Assembly: GCA_002695005.1 (NCBI GenBank)
Contig: NZNT01000026.1
Coordinates: forward strand, 124,001-188,000
DNA length: 64,000 nucleotides
Reading direction: 5' to 3'
Source: Maritimibacter sp.
GTDB taxonomy: Bacteria; Pseudomonadota; Alphaproteobacteria; Rhodobacterales; Rhodobacteraceae
Part shown: positions 16,980-25,621 of the stretch, in pieces
Layout of the letters: every line of letters begins with the position of its first letter
How positions within the stretch are numbered: position 1 is the first letter of the stretch
Made by a program: the position numbers and the translations under genes
Notes under the pieces: generated by a model
The model's input: the letters and a program-made list of their open reading frames with translations, nothing else
The model's database searches: none
Told to the model about the DNA's origin: nothing

Positions 16980-18512
16980 TTGACCAACAGGACAGCCATG
17001 ACCACGCCGCAGGCCCCGCTGCTCCATGCGAGCGGCATTTCCAAGTTTTTCCCCGGCGCCGTCGCCCTCGACGAGGTGGAGTTGAAGCTCTATCCCGGCG
17101 AAGTCCATGCCCTTCTGGGCGAGAACGGCGCGGGCAAATCGACCCTCATCAAGTGCCTGACCGGCGCGTACCGGCGGGACGGCGGCACGATCACGCTGGA
17201 CGGTGAGGACATTGACGCGAAGTCGACCGCCGAAAGCCAGGAACTGGGGATCGGCACCGTTTACCAAGAGGTCAACCTCCTGCCCAACCTGACCGTTGCG
17301 GAAAACCTCTTCATGGGACGCCAGCCCACGCGGCTTGGGCTCGTGAACCGGCGGCAGATGAATACGCAGGCCCGCGAGGCACTTCTGGGCTACGGACTCG
17401 ACCTCGATCCGGGTGAACCGCTCAACAGTTTTTCCGTGGCCGTCCAGCAGGTCGTCGCCATCGCCCGCGCCGTAGCGCTGTCGGGCAAGGTGCTGATCCT
17501 TGATGAGCCCACGGCGTCCCTCGACCGCGACGAGGTCGACCTCCTGTTCGGTGTCATCCGGCAGCTGAAGGACAGCGGGCTGTCCATCGTCTTTATCACT
17601 CACTTTCTCGACCAGGTCTTCGAAATCTCCGACCGCGCCACCGTTCTGCGCAATGGCCGGGTGGTGGGCGAGCGACTGCTCGCGGACGTGACGCAGCATG
17701 ACGTGGTCACGCTCATGCTCGGTCGCCAGCTTGAAGCCACGGTTCAGGACCGGAAGGCCGGCAAGCCCGGCGCGCTCCTGCTCGAAATCAACGACCTCGC
17801 CAAGCGCGGCATGATCGAACCGTTTTCGATGAACCTCCACCGGGGCGAGGTCGTGGGCCTTGCCGGCCTGCTCGGCTCGGGCCGGACAGAGACGGCCAAC
17901 CTGCTTTTCGGCGCCGTTCAGGCCGATCACGGCAAGATGCTGATCGATGGCCGCGAAGCACGGATCGCCAACCCGCGCGATGCCGTGGCGCAGGGCTTCG
18001 CCATGTGCCCCGAGGATCGCAAGACCCACGGGATCGTCGGCGACCTCTCGGTCCGCGACAACATCATTCTGGCGCTCCAGGCGCGACAGGGTTGGATGCG
18101 TCCGATCCCCCGCGCCAAGGTCCACGAAATCGCGGAACACTATGTAAAGGCGCTGGATATCCGGCTCGCCTCCCTCGACATGCCGATCCGGCTGCTCTCG
18201 GGGGGGAACCAGCAAAAGGCGCTGCTCGCCCGATGGCTTGCCACCGAGCCTGACGTTCTGATCCTCGATGAACCGACCCGTGGCATCGACGTGGGCGCCC
18301 ATGCCGAGATCATCGCCCTCATCGAGAGACTGCGCGAGAACGGTATGGCGCTTCTCGTGGCCTCGAGCGAACTTGAAGAACTCGTGGCCTACTCCACGCG
18401 CGTCGTCGTTCTGCGCGACCGTCATCAGGTCCGCGAACTCACCGGCGACGAGATCACGGCAGACAACATCGTGCACGCGATTGCCGCCGAACCCGAAAAA
18501 GGGGCTGCCTGA
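16980..18512 (+). CDS. sugar ABC transporter ATPase, YtfR type
   Basis: Twin-cassette ATPase of CUT2 sugar importers, about 510 residues. The N-terminal cassette has GENGAGKST; the second cassette has a degenerate P-loop region (LLGSGRTETANLLFG), as is normal for the family, and [15 protein letters not shown]. The start is uncertain: TTG at 16980 has GGGAGGA six bases upstream, the best ribosome site, while ATG at 16998 has only AGGACA. The stop abuts the next gene's ATG. Confidence 0.9.
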   Translation: MTNRTAMTTPQAPLLHASGISKFFPGAVALDEVELKLYPGEVHALLGENGAGKSTLIKCLTGAYRRDGGTITLDGEDIDAKSTAESQELGIGTVYQEVNLLPNLTVAENLFMGRQPTRLGLVNRRQMNTQAREALLGYGLDLDPGEPLNSFSVAVQQVVAIARAVALSGKVLILDEPTASLDRDEVDLLFGVIRQLKDSGLSIVFITHFLDQVFEISDRATVLRNGRVVGERLLADVTQHDVVTLMLGRQLEATVQDRKAGKPGALLLEINDLAKRGMIEPFSMNLHRGEVVGLAGLLGSGRTETANLLFGAVQADHGKMLIDGREARIANPRDAVAQGFAMCPEDRKTHGIVGDLSVRDNIILALQARQGWMRPIPRAKVHEIAEHYVKALDIRLASLDMPIRLLSGGNQQKALLARWLATEPDVLILDEPTRGIDVGAHAEIIALIERLRENGMALLVASSELEELVAYSTRVVVLRDRHQVRELTGDEITADNIVHAIAAEPEKGAA

Positions 18513-19565
18513 ATGCCCGCAACCACCCCCTCTCTTTTCAAACGGATCACGCCGCAGCTGCTGATCCTCGCCGTCGTCATCGGGCTCAATTTCCTCGTCT
18601 TCCCGGACTTCTTCGACGTGTCCTTCCGAAACGGACGGCTCTTCGGGAACCTCGTGGACGTGTTCAACCGCGGTGCGCCTGTCGCGCTTTTGTGCATCGG
18701 CATGACTCTCGTGATCGCCACGAAGGGGATCGACCTGTCGGTCGGTGCGGTCATGGCCATCGCCGGGGCGACTGCTGCAAGCCTCGTCACCGACGGCTAC
18801 GGCTGGGGCACAGCCCTGCTCGGGGCATTGGCGACAGGTGCGCTGTGCGGTTTCTGGAACGGCTTTCTCGTCGCCGTCCTGCGTATCCAGCCTATCGTCG
18901 CGACCCTCGTGCTCATGGTGGCCGGGCGCGGCATCGCGCAGCTTATCACCGAGGGCACGATTCTGACCTTCAACAACGAGGGGCTGATCCGGCTTGGTGC
19001 CGGCACCTTCATGGGGATACCCACGCCGATCGTGATCTGGCTCGCACTCGGCACCCTCGCCACGATCGGTGTGCGGCGCACCGCGTTGGGGATGCTGATC
19101 GAATCCATCGGCGTCAACGAGGCCTCGTCCCGGCTTGCCGGCATCAACTCCCGCGTCCTGCTGATCTGCGTTTATCTGGCCTCCGGTCTCTGCGCCGCGC
19201 TGGCCGGCGTGATCGTCGCCGCCGACATCAAGGGGGCGGACGCCAACAACGCGGGCCTCTGGCTTGAACTCGATGCCATCCTCGCGGTGGTCATCGGCGG
19301 CAACTCGCTTTTGGGCGGGCGCTTTTCCATCGTCGCGTCGCTGATCGGCGCGTTGATCATTCAATCGGTGAACTCGGTCATCCTGCTGTCCGGGATGCCG
19401 CCCGAATTCAACCTGGTGATCAAGGCGCTTCTGATCCTTGCGATCCTCGTGATCCAGTCGCCAAGGGTCGCACACCTGATCTACATGCTGCGCGCCTCCG
19501 GTCCTGAAAGGCTGCCGGAGCGACAACGACCATCCGTTCAAGAACCCAAGGAGGACGCGCTGTGA
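18513..19565 (+). CDS. sugar ABC transporter permease, YtfT type
   Basis: Inner-membrane permease of the CUT2 family, 350 residues with about eight to ten hydrophobic helices. The family signature IATKGIDLSVGAVMAIAGA is near residue 70 and the conserved AVVIGGNSLLGGRFS follows near 255. It starts at the base after the ytfR-like stop and ends overlapping the GTG of the next permease. Confidence 0.9.
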   Translation: MPATTPSLFKRITPQLLILAVVIGLNFLVFPDFFDVSFRNGRLFGNLVDVFNRGAPVALLCIGMTLVIATKGIDLSVGAVMAIAGATAASLVTDGYGWGTALLGALATGALCGFWNGFLVAVLRIQPIVATLVLMVAGRGIAQLITEGTILTFNNEGLIRLGAGTFMGIPTPIVIWLALGTLATIGVRRTALGMLIESIGVNEASSRLAGINSRVLLICVYLASGLCAALAGVIVAADIKGADANNAGLWLELDAILAVVIGGNSLLGGRFSIVASLIGALIIQSVNSVILLSGMPPEFNLVIKALLILAILVIQSPRVAHLIYMLRASGPERLPERQRPSVQEPKEDAL

Positions 19566-20554
19566 TCCGCTCGACCCACCTGCCGCTTATGGTGACGCTG
19601 GCCACCTTCGTCCTGGCCTTCGCCCTGTGCGGCTGGCAGTACCCGTCGATGCTGTCCACTCGTGTCGTGGCCAACCTGCTGACCGACAATGCGTTCCTGG
19701 GAATCGTCGCGGTCGGCATGACGTTCGTGATCCTGTCCGGGGGGATCGACCTGTCGGTCGGGTCCGTGATCGCGTTCACAGGCGTCTTCCTTGCCGTCAT
19801 CCTGCGCGATACGTCCATTCATCCGCTCGCGGCCTTCGTGCTGGTGCTGCTCATCACCACGATGTTCGGCGCGGCCATGGGCGCCGTCATCCATTTCCTC
19901 GAGATGCCACCTTTCATCGTCACGCTGGCGGGCATGTTCCTCGCACGCGGTGCGGCCTATGTGCTCTCGACCGACTCCGTGCCGATCACGCACGAATTCT
20001 ACGACACGCTTCAGGACATCTACTGGAAGGCTCCCGGAGGCGGTCGGTTCCGGCTGATCGGGGGCATCATGCTACTGGTCTTCATCTGCGGGGCACTCGT
20101 CGCGCACCGCACGCGCTTCGGGCAGAACGTCTATGCCGTCGGCGGAGGCGGCCCGACCGCCCGCCTCATGGGGGTTCCCTTGGCGCGCACGACGGTGGGC
20201 ATCTACGCCATTTCCGGCGGGCTCGCCGGCCTCGCGGGGATCATCTTCTCGCTCTACACCTCCGCCGGCTATTCTCTGGCCACGGTCGGGGTAGAGCTCG
20301 ACGCCATTGCGGCGGTGGTCATCGGGGGCACGCTGTTGTCCGGCGGCTACGGTTTCGTCGCCGGTACGTTTTTCGGTATCCTCATCATGGGGCTGATCCA
20401 GACTTATATCGTTTTTGACGGGACATTATCGAGTTGGTGGACCAAAATCGTCATCGGCGCGTTGCTGTTCTCGTTCATTCTGCTCCAGAAAGGCCTTACT
20501 TGGGCAACGATAACCCGAAAAAGAACCGCGACTGGCTCCGCACAGCAATCATGA
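19562..20554 (+). CDS. sugar ABC transporter permease, YjfF type
   Basis: Second permease of the same importer, 330 residues, with VILSGGIDLSVGSVIAFTG near residue 60 and AVVIGGTLLSGGYGF near 245. It starts with GTG at 19562, overlapping the previous stop (GTGA). Two different permeases rather than one repeated subunit is the hallmark of the YtfQRT-YjfF arrangement and separates this system from the ChvE-type importer later in the window. Confidence 0.9.
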   Translation: MIRSTHLPLMVTLATFVLAFALCGWQYPSMLSTRVVANLLTDNAFLGIVAVGMTFVILSGGIDLSVGSVIAFTGVFLAVILRDTSIHPLAAFVLVLLITTMFGAAMGAVIHFLEMPPFIVTLAGMFLARGAAYVLSTDSVPITHEFYDTLQDIYWKAPGGGRFRLIGGIMLLVFICGALVAHRTRFGQNVYAVGGGGPTARLMGVPLARTTVGIYAISGGLAGLAGIIFSLYTSAGYSLATVGVELDAIAAVVIGGTLLSGGYGFVAGTFFGILIMGLIQTYIVFDGTLSSWWTKIVIGALLFSFILLQKGLTWATITRKRTATGSAQQS

Positions 20555-21276
20555 CGGTTGCCGCATCGGGCTCGCCATCCGCGCGGGCCTCGAACCACAC
20601 GCATTTCGTGGTGGACCAGATCGGTCGTGCCATCGTCGCGGGGGAATACCCTGCCGACACCATGATCCCGCTTGACCCGGACCTGTGCGAGATGTTCGAC
20701 GTCTCGCGCACCGTCGTCCGGGAGGCCAAGAAGACGCTGGCGGCCAAGGGGTTGATCCAGTCCAAGGCCAAGGTCGGCACGCATGTGCGCCGATCGGACG
20801 AATGGAACATGTTCGATGAAGACGTTCTGCGCTGGCACACCTCGGTCAAGAACCCGGGTCGGTTCTATGACGAGCTGTTCGAGATCCGCCTGATCTTCGA
20901 ACCCGCCGCTGCGGCCGCGGCGGCACGTCGCGCGAACGAGGTCGACTGCAACCTGCTGTTCGACCTGTGCGACAGACTGGCCGGGGCGACCAGCCGCGCG
21001 GATTTCGCCGTGGCGGATTACGAGTTTCATCATCATGTGCTGAAGTTGTCAGGAAACCGGTTCCTGCATAGCCTCGGAGACATGGTGCAAACGGCGCTCT
21101 ACTCGCTCTTCCTGATCGAAGCACAGGAGAACCTTTTGGCAATCAAGGCCGAGGTTGTCCGCAACCACCGCGACATTGCCAAGGCCATCGCCTCCGGTGT
21201 TCCGGAGGCCGCGCATACCGCCATGCTCAAGGTCATCCGCGAAGGCCACGCCCGCGCCAATCCCGGGCCTGCCTGA
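20551..21276 (+). CDS. GntR-family (FCD) transcriptional regulator
   Basis: Regulator of 241 residues with an N-terminal winged helix (about 20-85, containing DLCEMFDVSRTVVREAKKTLAAKGLI) and a C-terminal FCD all-helical ligand domain, with FYDELFEIRLIFEPAAAAAAA and histidines (DYEFHHHVL) typical of metal-assisted ligand sites. Start ATG at 20551 overlaps the permease stop (ATGA), so it is the last gene of the transporter operon and probably feeds back on it. The best operator candidate is the palindrome at 15796-15812. Confidence 0.9.
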   Translation: MTVAASGSPSARASNHTHFVVDQIGRAIVAGEYPADTMIPLDPDLCEMFDVSRTVVREAKKTLAAKGLIQSKAKVGTHVRRSDEWNMFDEDVLRWHTSVKNPGRFYDELFEIRLIFEPAAAAAAARRANEVDCNLLFDLCDRLAGATSRADFAVADYEFHHHVLKLSGNRFLHSLGDMVQTALYSLFLIEAQENLLAIKAEVVRNHRDIAKAIASGVPEAAHTAMLKVIREGHARANPGPA

Positions 21277-21365
21277 ACAGGCCTCCTTACCGACAATTTG
21301 ATGAGACAGATGGAACGCGGCGGTGCCAGCGGTCCGGTGCATGAGCATCATGCGGGAGAGGTGGA

Positions 21366-21384
21366 GCACGCCGTGTCGGCGTGC
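21366..21384. terminator. bidirectional stem-loop between convergent operons
   Basis: GCACGCCG-tgt-CGGCGTGC forms a perfect eight-pair stem in the 125-base gap between the convergent GntR gene and the minus-strand transporter operon. No long T run follows on either strand, so termination is inferred mainly from position. Confidence 0.5.
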
Positions 21385-21401
21385 CCCCGTTTCGCGATCG
21401 A

Positions 21402-22709
21402 TCAGAGGTTGGCCAGCAGATCGTTGATGCGGTTCTGGGCCGCTTCCAACGCTTCGTCGACCGTCTTGTCACCATGAACGGCCGAGTTGAATTCCTCGCC
21501 GATGATGTCCTGGATCGAGAACTGGCGCAGAACCTGCGGGTTCAGAGATTGCCCGGTCTGGGCCACTTCCGCGATGTTGTCTCGGTGCGGCAGCGACTGG
21601 AACTCGTCCATCTCAAAGACCGAAGCGACGGCCGGCAGGTGGCCGGTGCGCGCCCACTGGAAGTCGTTCTCGGCCAGATAAGCCATCAGCTTGCCGATGG
21701 CAGCCGTTACATCATCGTCGCGCCCCGGATTGCGCGGCACGGCCCAGCCGTGACCATCCGCATAGGTGGCATCCTGCGTCGCGAACAATTGCGGGATGGG
21801 ATACACGGTGTAGCCGTCGGACAGGGCGTTGCCCTCTTCTTCGGACTGCGCGGTGTAGTCGCCGATCAGCCACGTCCCGTTGACGCCGATCCCGCCTTCG
21901 CCCGAGCCGAAACCCGCGACGGCGGCCGCGTAATCCATGTCGGTGGTCGTGGCGCCCTCGTCCGAGATCTTCTTGAGGAACTCGACGACCGCTTTCGCCT
22001 CAGGCGTCATCAGGTCGATCTGCGTCGGGTCCGAGAACGGGTCGGCGCCTTGCTGGAGCATGAAGGTATAGAACAGACGCGCATAGGCCGCCGTTTCGTT
22101 GGCGAGGATCTGAACGAGATAGGGTTTGCCGGTCGCCTCCTCGAACGTCGCGGCATGTTCAAAGAACTCATCCGTGTTCGACGGAAGGATCGGAGCGCCG
22201 CTGTCGTCGACGAGCCCGGCCTCTTCCATCAGGTTCATGTTCAGATGCCAGAGCATCGTCCAGTTGTCGAAGGGCAGCGCATAGATCTGCCCGTCCTTCG
22301 TGACACCGGCGAGGGCAGCGTCGGTAAAGCTCGATGTTTCGATCCCTTGCTCGGCCAGCAGGTCGTCCAGCGGCTCAAGCAGGTTGCGCGAGGTGTAGTC
22401 CGAAATCACCGAGTAGTGCATCGACACAACGTCGGGCGCATTGCGGCTGGCAAGTTGGGCATTGAGCTGGTCGTAGCCCGGCCATTCGACGGTCGTGACC
22501 TCGACATCGATGTCTTCGTTCTGCGCTTCGAAGTCGTTGATCAGCGCGGTGATGATGCCGCATTCGCCAACGGCAGAGCTCACGTCGGTGACGTCGCCAT
22601 AGTCGGCGTCGCAGGCCCCGAAGAACCGTTGCAGTTCAATGGTCGTTTGGGCCTGTGCCCCGGTCGCGAACAGGGTCGCTGCGGTGCTGGCCAGCAGTAG
22701 TCGTTTCAT
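21402..22709 (-). CDS. sugar ABC transporter substrate-binding protein (arabinoside importer)
   Basis: Family 1 extracellular solute-binding protein, 435 residues with a signal peptide (MKRLLLASTAATLFATGAQA) and mature start QTTIELQRFFGACDADYGD. It is the last gene of the abfA operon and follows its ATPase and two MalF/MalG-like permeases. I infer import of arabino-oligosaccharides or arabinofuranosides from the cytoplasmic GH51 enzyme encoded first in the operon. The ATG at 22709 has GGAGGAGACC upstream. The two cysteines (about residues 32 and 49) could form a disulfide. Confidence 0.9.
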   Translation of the reverse strand: MKRLLLASTAATLFATGAQAQTTIELQRFFGACDADYGDVTDVSSAVGECGIITALINDFEAQNEDIDVEVTTVEWPGYDQLNAQLASRNAPDVVSMHYSVISDYTSRNLLEPLDDLLAEQGIETSSFTDAALAGVTKDGQIYALPFDNWTMLWHLNMNLMEEAGLVDDSGAPILPSNTDEFFEHAATFEEATGKPYLVQILANETAAYARLFYTFMLQQGADPFSDPTQIDLMTPEAKAVVEFLKKISDEGATTTDMDYAAAVAGFGSGEGGIGVNGTWLIGDYTAQSEEEGNALSDGYTVYPIPQLFATQDATYADGHGWAVPRNPGRDDDVTAAIGKLMAYLAENDFQWARTGHLPAVASVFEMDEFQSLPHRDNIAEVAQTGQSLNPQVLRQFSIQDIIGEEFNSAVHGDKTVDEALEAAQNRINDLLANL

Positions 22710-22732
22710 TCTGGGTCTCCTCCCTAACATGC

Positions 22733-22751
22733 GGGGCACATGATTGGCCCC
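22733..22751 (-). other. small stem-loop before the binding-protein gene
   Basis: GGGGC and GCCCC form a five-pair stem around a nine-base loop in the 83-base gap between the permease and the binding-protein gene. It may be a processing or stability element; the evidence is weak. Confidence 0.3.
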
Positions 22752-22792
22752 TATTGCCGGTCCCGCCTGCATGGCGCAGAGCCGGAATTCCA

Positions 22793-23632
22793 TTATTTCA
22801 CTGCGCCGCCGGATACGGCCGTCACGACGTGGCGCTGGAAAATGATGTAGACGATCAGGACTGGGATGGCGGCGAACACCGCCTGCGCGGCGAGAAAGCC
22901 CAAGCCCTCGGTCTGAGCAAAGTTCACCTGAGACGACGCGATGCCGATGGTCAGCGTGTACATTTCCTTGTCGGTGCCCGAGATCAGCGGCCACCAGTAA
23001 TCGTTCCACGCCATGAGGAAGGTAAAGATGCCGAGCGTCGCCTGAGCAGGTAGGGTGAGCGGCAACAGCACCTTCCAGAAAATGCGGAATCGGGACGCGT
23101 TGTCGAGCAACGCGGCCTCGTCGATTTCCGACGGAATGGCCCGGAAGAACTGGGTCATGAGGAAAACGCCGAACGGCAAGGACATGCCCGGCAGCATCAA
23201 CCCGATATAGGTATTGTGCAGATTCAGAGTGGTGAAAATCTGGTGGCGTGGGATGATGACGGCCTGCTCGGGCACCGCAAGGCCGAACAGCACGATGACG
23301 AAGATCACCTTGCGCCCCGGCCACTCCAGCCGGGCGAACGCATAGCCTGCGAGCGAGGACATGATGAGCACGCCCGAGGTCTGGCCCACCGCCACGATCA
23401 GCGAATTGAGAAACCACCGGAACACGCCGGAGTTGCCCGCGATATCGCTGTAGTTCTTGAGGGTGAAGTGGCCACCAAAGGCCGCTTCGGTGCCGCGGGA
23501 CAATGCCTCGTTCTCGGTGAACGACAGAAGCAGGACCCAGGCCATCGGGGCCAGCATGAGGACCGACAGGACAACGGCGAGCCAGAACAGGATTCGTCCC
23601 TGATCGCGTGAAATGGGTGCGGCGGCGCTCAT
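22793..23632 (-). CDS. sugar ABC transporter permease, MalG/AraQ type
   Basis: CUT1-type inner-membrane permease, 279 residues with six predicted helices and the EAA loop EIDEAALLDNASRFRIFWKVLLP near residue 185. The ATG at 23632 overlaps the stop of the partner permease (ATGA). Confidence 0.9.
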   Translation of the reverse strand: MSAAAPISRDQGRILFWLAVVLSVLMLAPMAWVLLLSFTENEALSRGTEAAFGGHFTLKNYSDIAGNSGVFRWFLNSLIVAVGQTSGVLIMSSLAGYAFARLEWPGRKVIFVIVLFGLAVPEQAVIIPRHQIFTTLNLHNTYIGLMLPGMSLPFGVFLMTQFFRAIPSEIDEAALLDNASRFRIFWKVLLPLTLPAQATLGIFTFLMAWNDYWWPLISGTDKEMYTLTIGIASSQVNFAQTEGLGFLAAQAVFAAIPVLIVYIIFQRHVVTAVSGGAVK

Positions 23633-24501
23633 CTGTTTGCCCTCCGCGTGACCCAGAATTGCAGCATGGCGGCGGCGAGGATGATGAGGAAAAGAAGCTC
23701 GGATGCGGCGGCACCCCGGCCCACGTCCCAATTCTCGAACGCCGTGCGATAGATATAGAGGACAAGCGGTCGCGAGCTTCCGTTCGGCCCGCCGTTGGTC
23801 ATGAGCTGCGCCTGCCCGAAAAGCTGGAACTGCATCACGATCTGGATCACCGCGACGAGGATCAAGGTGCCCGAGATCTGTGGAATGGTGATGCGCGAGA
23901 ACATGCGCCAGCGCGAGGCGTTGTCGAGTGCGGCGGCCTCGTACAAATCTGCGGGGATCTGTTGGAGCGCCGCAAGGATCAGGATCATTGGCAGGCCGAG
24001 GCACCACCAGACGGTCGCGATGCCGACCGAGAACAGCGACCAGCCGCGTGTCGACAGGAACCCGATCGGCTCCCACCCCATCGCCTCGAACCCGATGGAC
24101 AGAAGCCCATCGCCAGGGATGAAAACGAAGCGCCAGATGAGCGTGACGATGGTCACGGACAACACAGTTGAGCTGAAGAACGCGCCGCGCAGGATCGCCG
24201 AGCCGCGTGTGCGGCGATTGAGCGCGAGGGCAAGGAACAGGCCAAGCCCCACCAGCACCGGAACCGTCGTCGCGACAAACAGCAAAGTGACCCGGACGGC
24301 CTGCCAAAACAGCGGGTCGTTCAGCACGCGGACGTAGTTGTTCGTCCCGATGAATCCGTACAGGCCGAACAGGTCGGCTTTTTGCATCGACAGGTAGACG
24401 CCCCAGCCAAGCGGGAAAGCAAGGAGCGCCGCGAATACGACCAGATAGGGCAGCGCGAACAGCGCATTCGAAAGCCGTTTCTGTCGGTGCAGCGCCGCCA
24501 T
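23629..24501 (-). CDS. sugar ABC transporter permease, MalF/AraP type
   Basis: Partner CUT1 permease, 290 residues, with six helices and the EAA loop DLYEAAALDNASRWRMFSRITIP near residue 190. Its ATG overlaps the stop of the ATPase gene (TAATG), so the two are translationally linked. Confidence 0.9.
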   Translation of the reverse strand: MAALHRQKRLSNALFALPYLVVFAALLAFPLGWGVYLSMQKADLFGLYGFIGTNNYVRVLNDPLFWQAVRVTLLFVATTVPVLVGLGLFLALALNRRTRGSAILRGAFFSSTVLSVTIVTLIWRFVFIPGDGLLSIGFEAMGWEPIGFLSTRGWSLFSVGIATVWWCLGLPMILILAALQQIPADLYEAAALDNASRWRMFSRITIPQISGTLILVAVIQIVMQFQLFGQAQLMTNGGPNGSSRPLVLYIYRTAFENWDVGRGAAASELLFLIILAAAMLQFWVTRRANR

Positions 24502-25592
24502 TACGCCTCCTCCGGCGCGTGGAATGCACGCCCCGTGCCGTCAAAGAGGTGAACGGCAGACGGGTCGACCGCGATGCGGACCTCATCGCCCGCCTGCACC
24601 GTGGTGCGGCCCAGATCCTGCGCGACGAGGTCGGATCCGTTCGGCAGCCGGCCATACAACAGCGTCCGGTCGCCCAGCCGTTCGACCACCTGAACCGTCA
24701 GCGGCAGGCCCGTGTCGGACGGGCGCGTGTCCTCCGCGCGGATGCCGACGCTTGCCCCGTCCGCGTTGAACCCTTCGGGGAGCGGAATGGCGCTGTCGAT
24801 CGTGCCGACGCCATCGACCTCGATCGACGCACCCTTGGTCCCTGCCGAGACTGAGGCGGCAGGCAGGATCGACATAGCCGGGGACCCGACGAACTCGGCG
24901 ACAAAGCGGGTCGCCGGGCGCTGGTATACCTCCATCGGTGCGCCGATCTGCTCGATCTTCTTATCGTGCATGATGACGATCCGGTCGGCCAGGGTCATGG
25001 CTTCGATCTGGTCATGGGTGACGAACACCATCGTAGCGCCGAGCCTTTGGTGAAGCTGGGCAAGCTCAAGCCGGGTGCGGCCACGCAATGCTGCGTCGAG
25101 GTTCGACAACGGCTCGTCGAACAGGAACGCCTTGGGTTCCTTGACGATGGCTCGCCCGATGGCGACGCGCTGGCGTTGGCCGCCAGAAAGCATCTGCGGT
25201 TTGCGGTCGAGCAGGTGGTCGATCTCGAGCACTTTCGCCGCGTCCATGCAGCGCCTCTCGATCTCGTCTTTCGAGATGCCGACGTTCTCCAGCCCAAAGG
25301 CCATGTTCTGCCGCACCGACATGTGCGGGTAGAGCGCGTAGGACTGAAACACCATCGCGACGCCGCGCTTACCGGGCGCCAGCCCGTCGATGCGGTCGCC
25401 GCCCAGATGGATTTCGCCCGCGTCCACGTCTTCCAGCCCCGCGATCATGCGCAAGAGCGTCGATTTCCCACAGCCCGAAGGACCGAGGAAGACGACGAAC
25501 TCCCCCGCCGCGATGGACAGGGAAATATCGTCAAGCACCGTCAGACCGCCGTAACGCTTTGTCAGGTTGCGAATATCGATTTCAGCGGACAT
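24501..25592 (-). CDS. sugar ABC transporter ATPase, UgpC/MsmK type
   Basis: CUT1 ATPase of 363 residues: Walker A GPSGCGKST (about residue 37), signature LSGGQRQRVAIGRAIV, Walker B FLFDEPLSNLD, and a C-terminal OB-type regulatory domain. It lies 29 bases downstream of abfA, first of the importer genes. Confidence 0.93.
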   Translation of the reverse strand: MSAEIDIRNLTKRYGGLTVLDDISLSIAAGEFVVFLGPSGCGKSTLLRMIAGLEDVDAGEIHLGGDRIDGLAPGKRGVAMVFQSYALYPHMSVRQNMAFGLENVGISKDEIERRCMDAAKVLEIDHLLDRKPQMLSGGQRQRVAIGRAIVKEPKAFLFDEPLSNLDAALRGRTRLELAQLHQRLGATMVFVTHDQIEAMTLADRIVIMHDKKIEQIGAPMEVYQRPATRFVAEFVGSPAMSILPAASVSAGTKGASIEVDGVGTIDSAIPLPEGFNADGASVGIRAEDTRPSDTGLPLTVQVVERLGDRTLLYGRLPNGSDLVAQDLGRTTVQAGDEVRIAVDPSAVHLFDGTGRAFHAPEEA

Positions 25593-25621
25593 CAGGTCTC
25601 CTCCACCCCGTCCCGGCTTAC

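Noticed and set aside
16905-19541. A very long open frame (878 codons) on the minus strand
   Set aside because: It is antisense to the clear ATPase and permease genes, has biased Asp/His/Gln/Arg composition typical of a GC-rich shadow frame, no ribosome site and no family motif.
21381-22700. A 439-codon plus-strand frame
   Set aside because: Antisense to the solute-binding protein gene; composition and lack of motifs mark it as a shadow.
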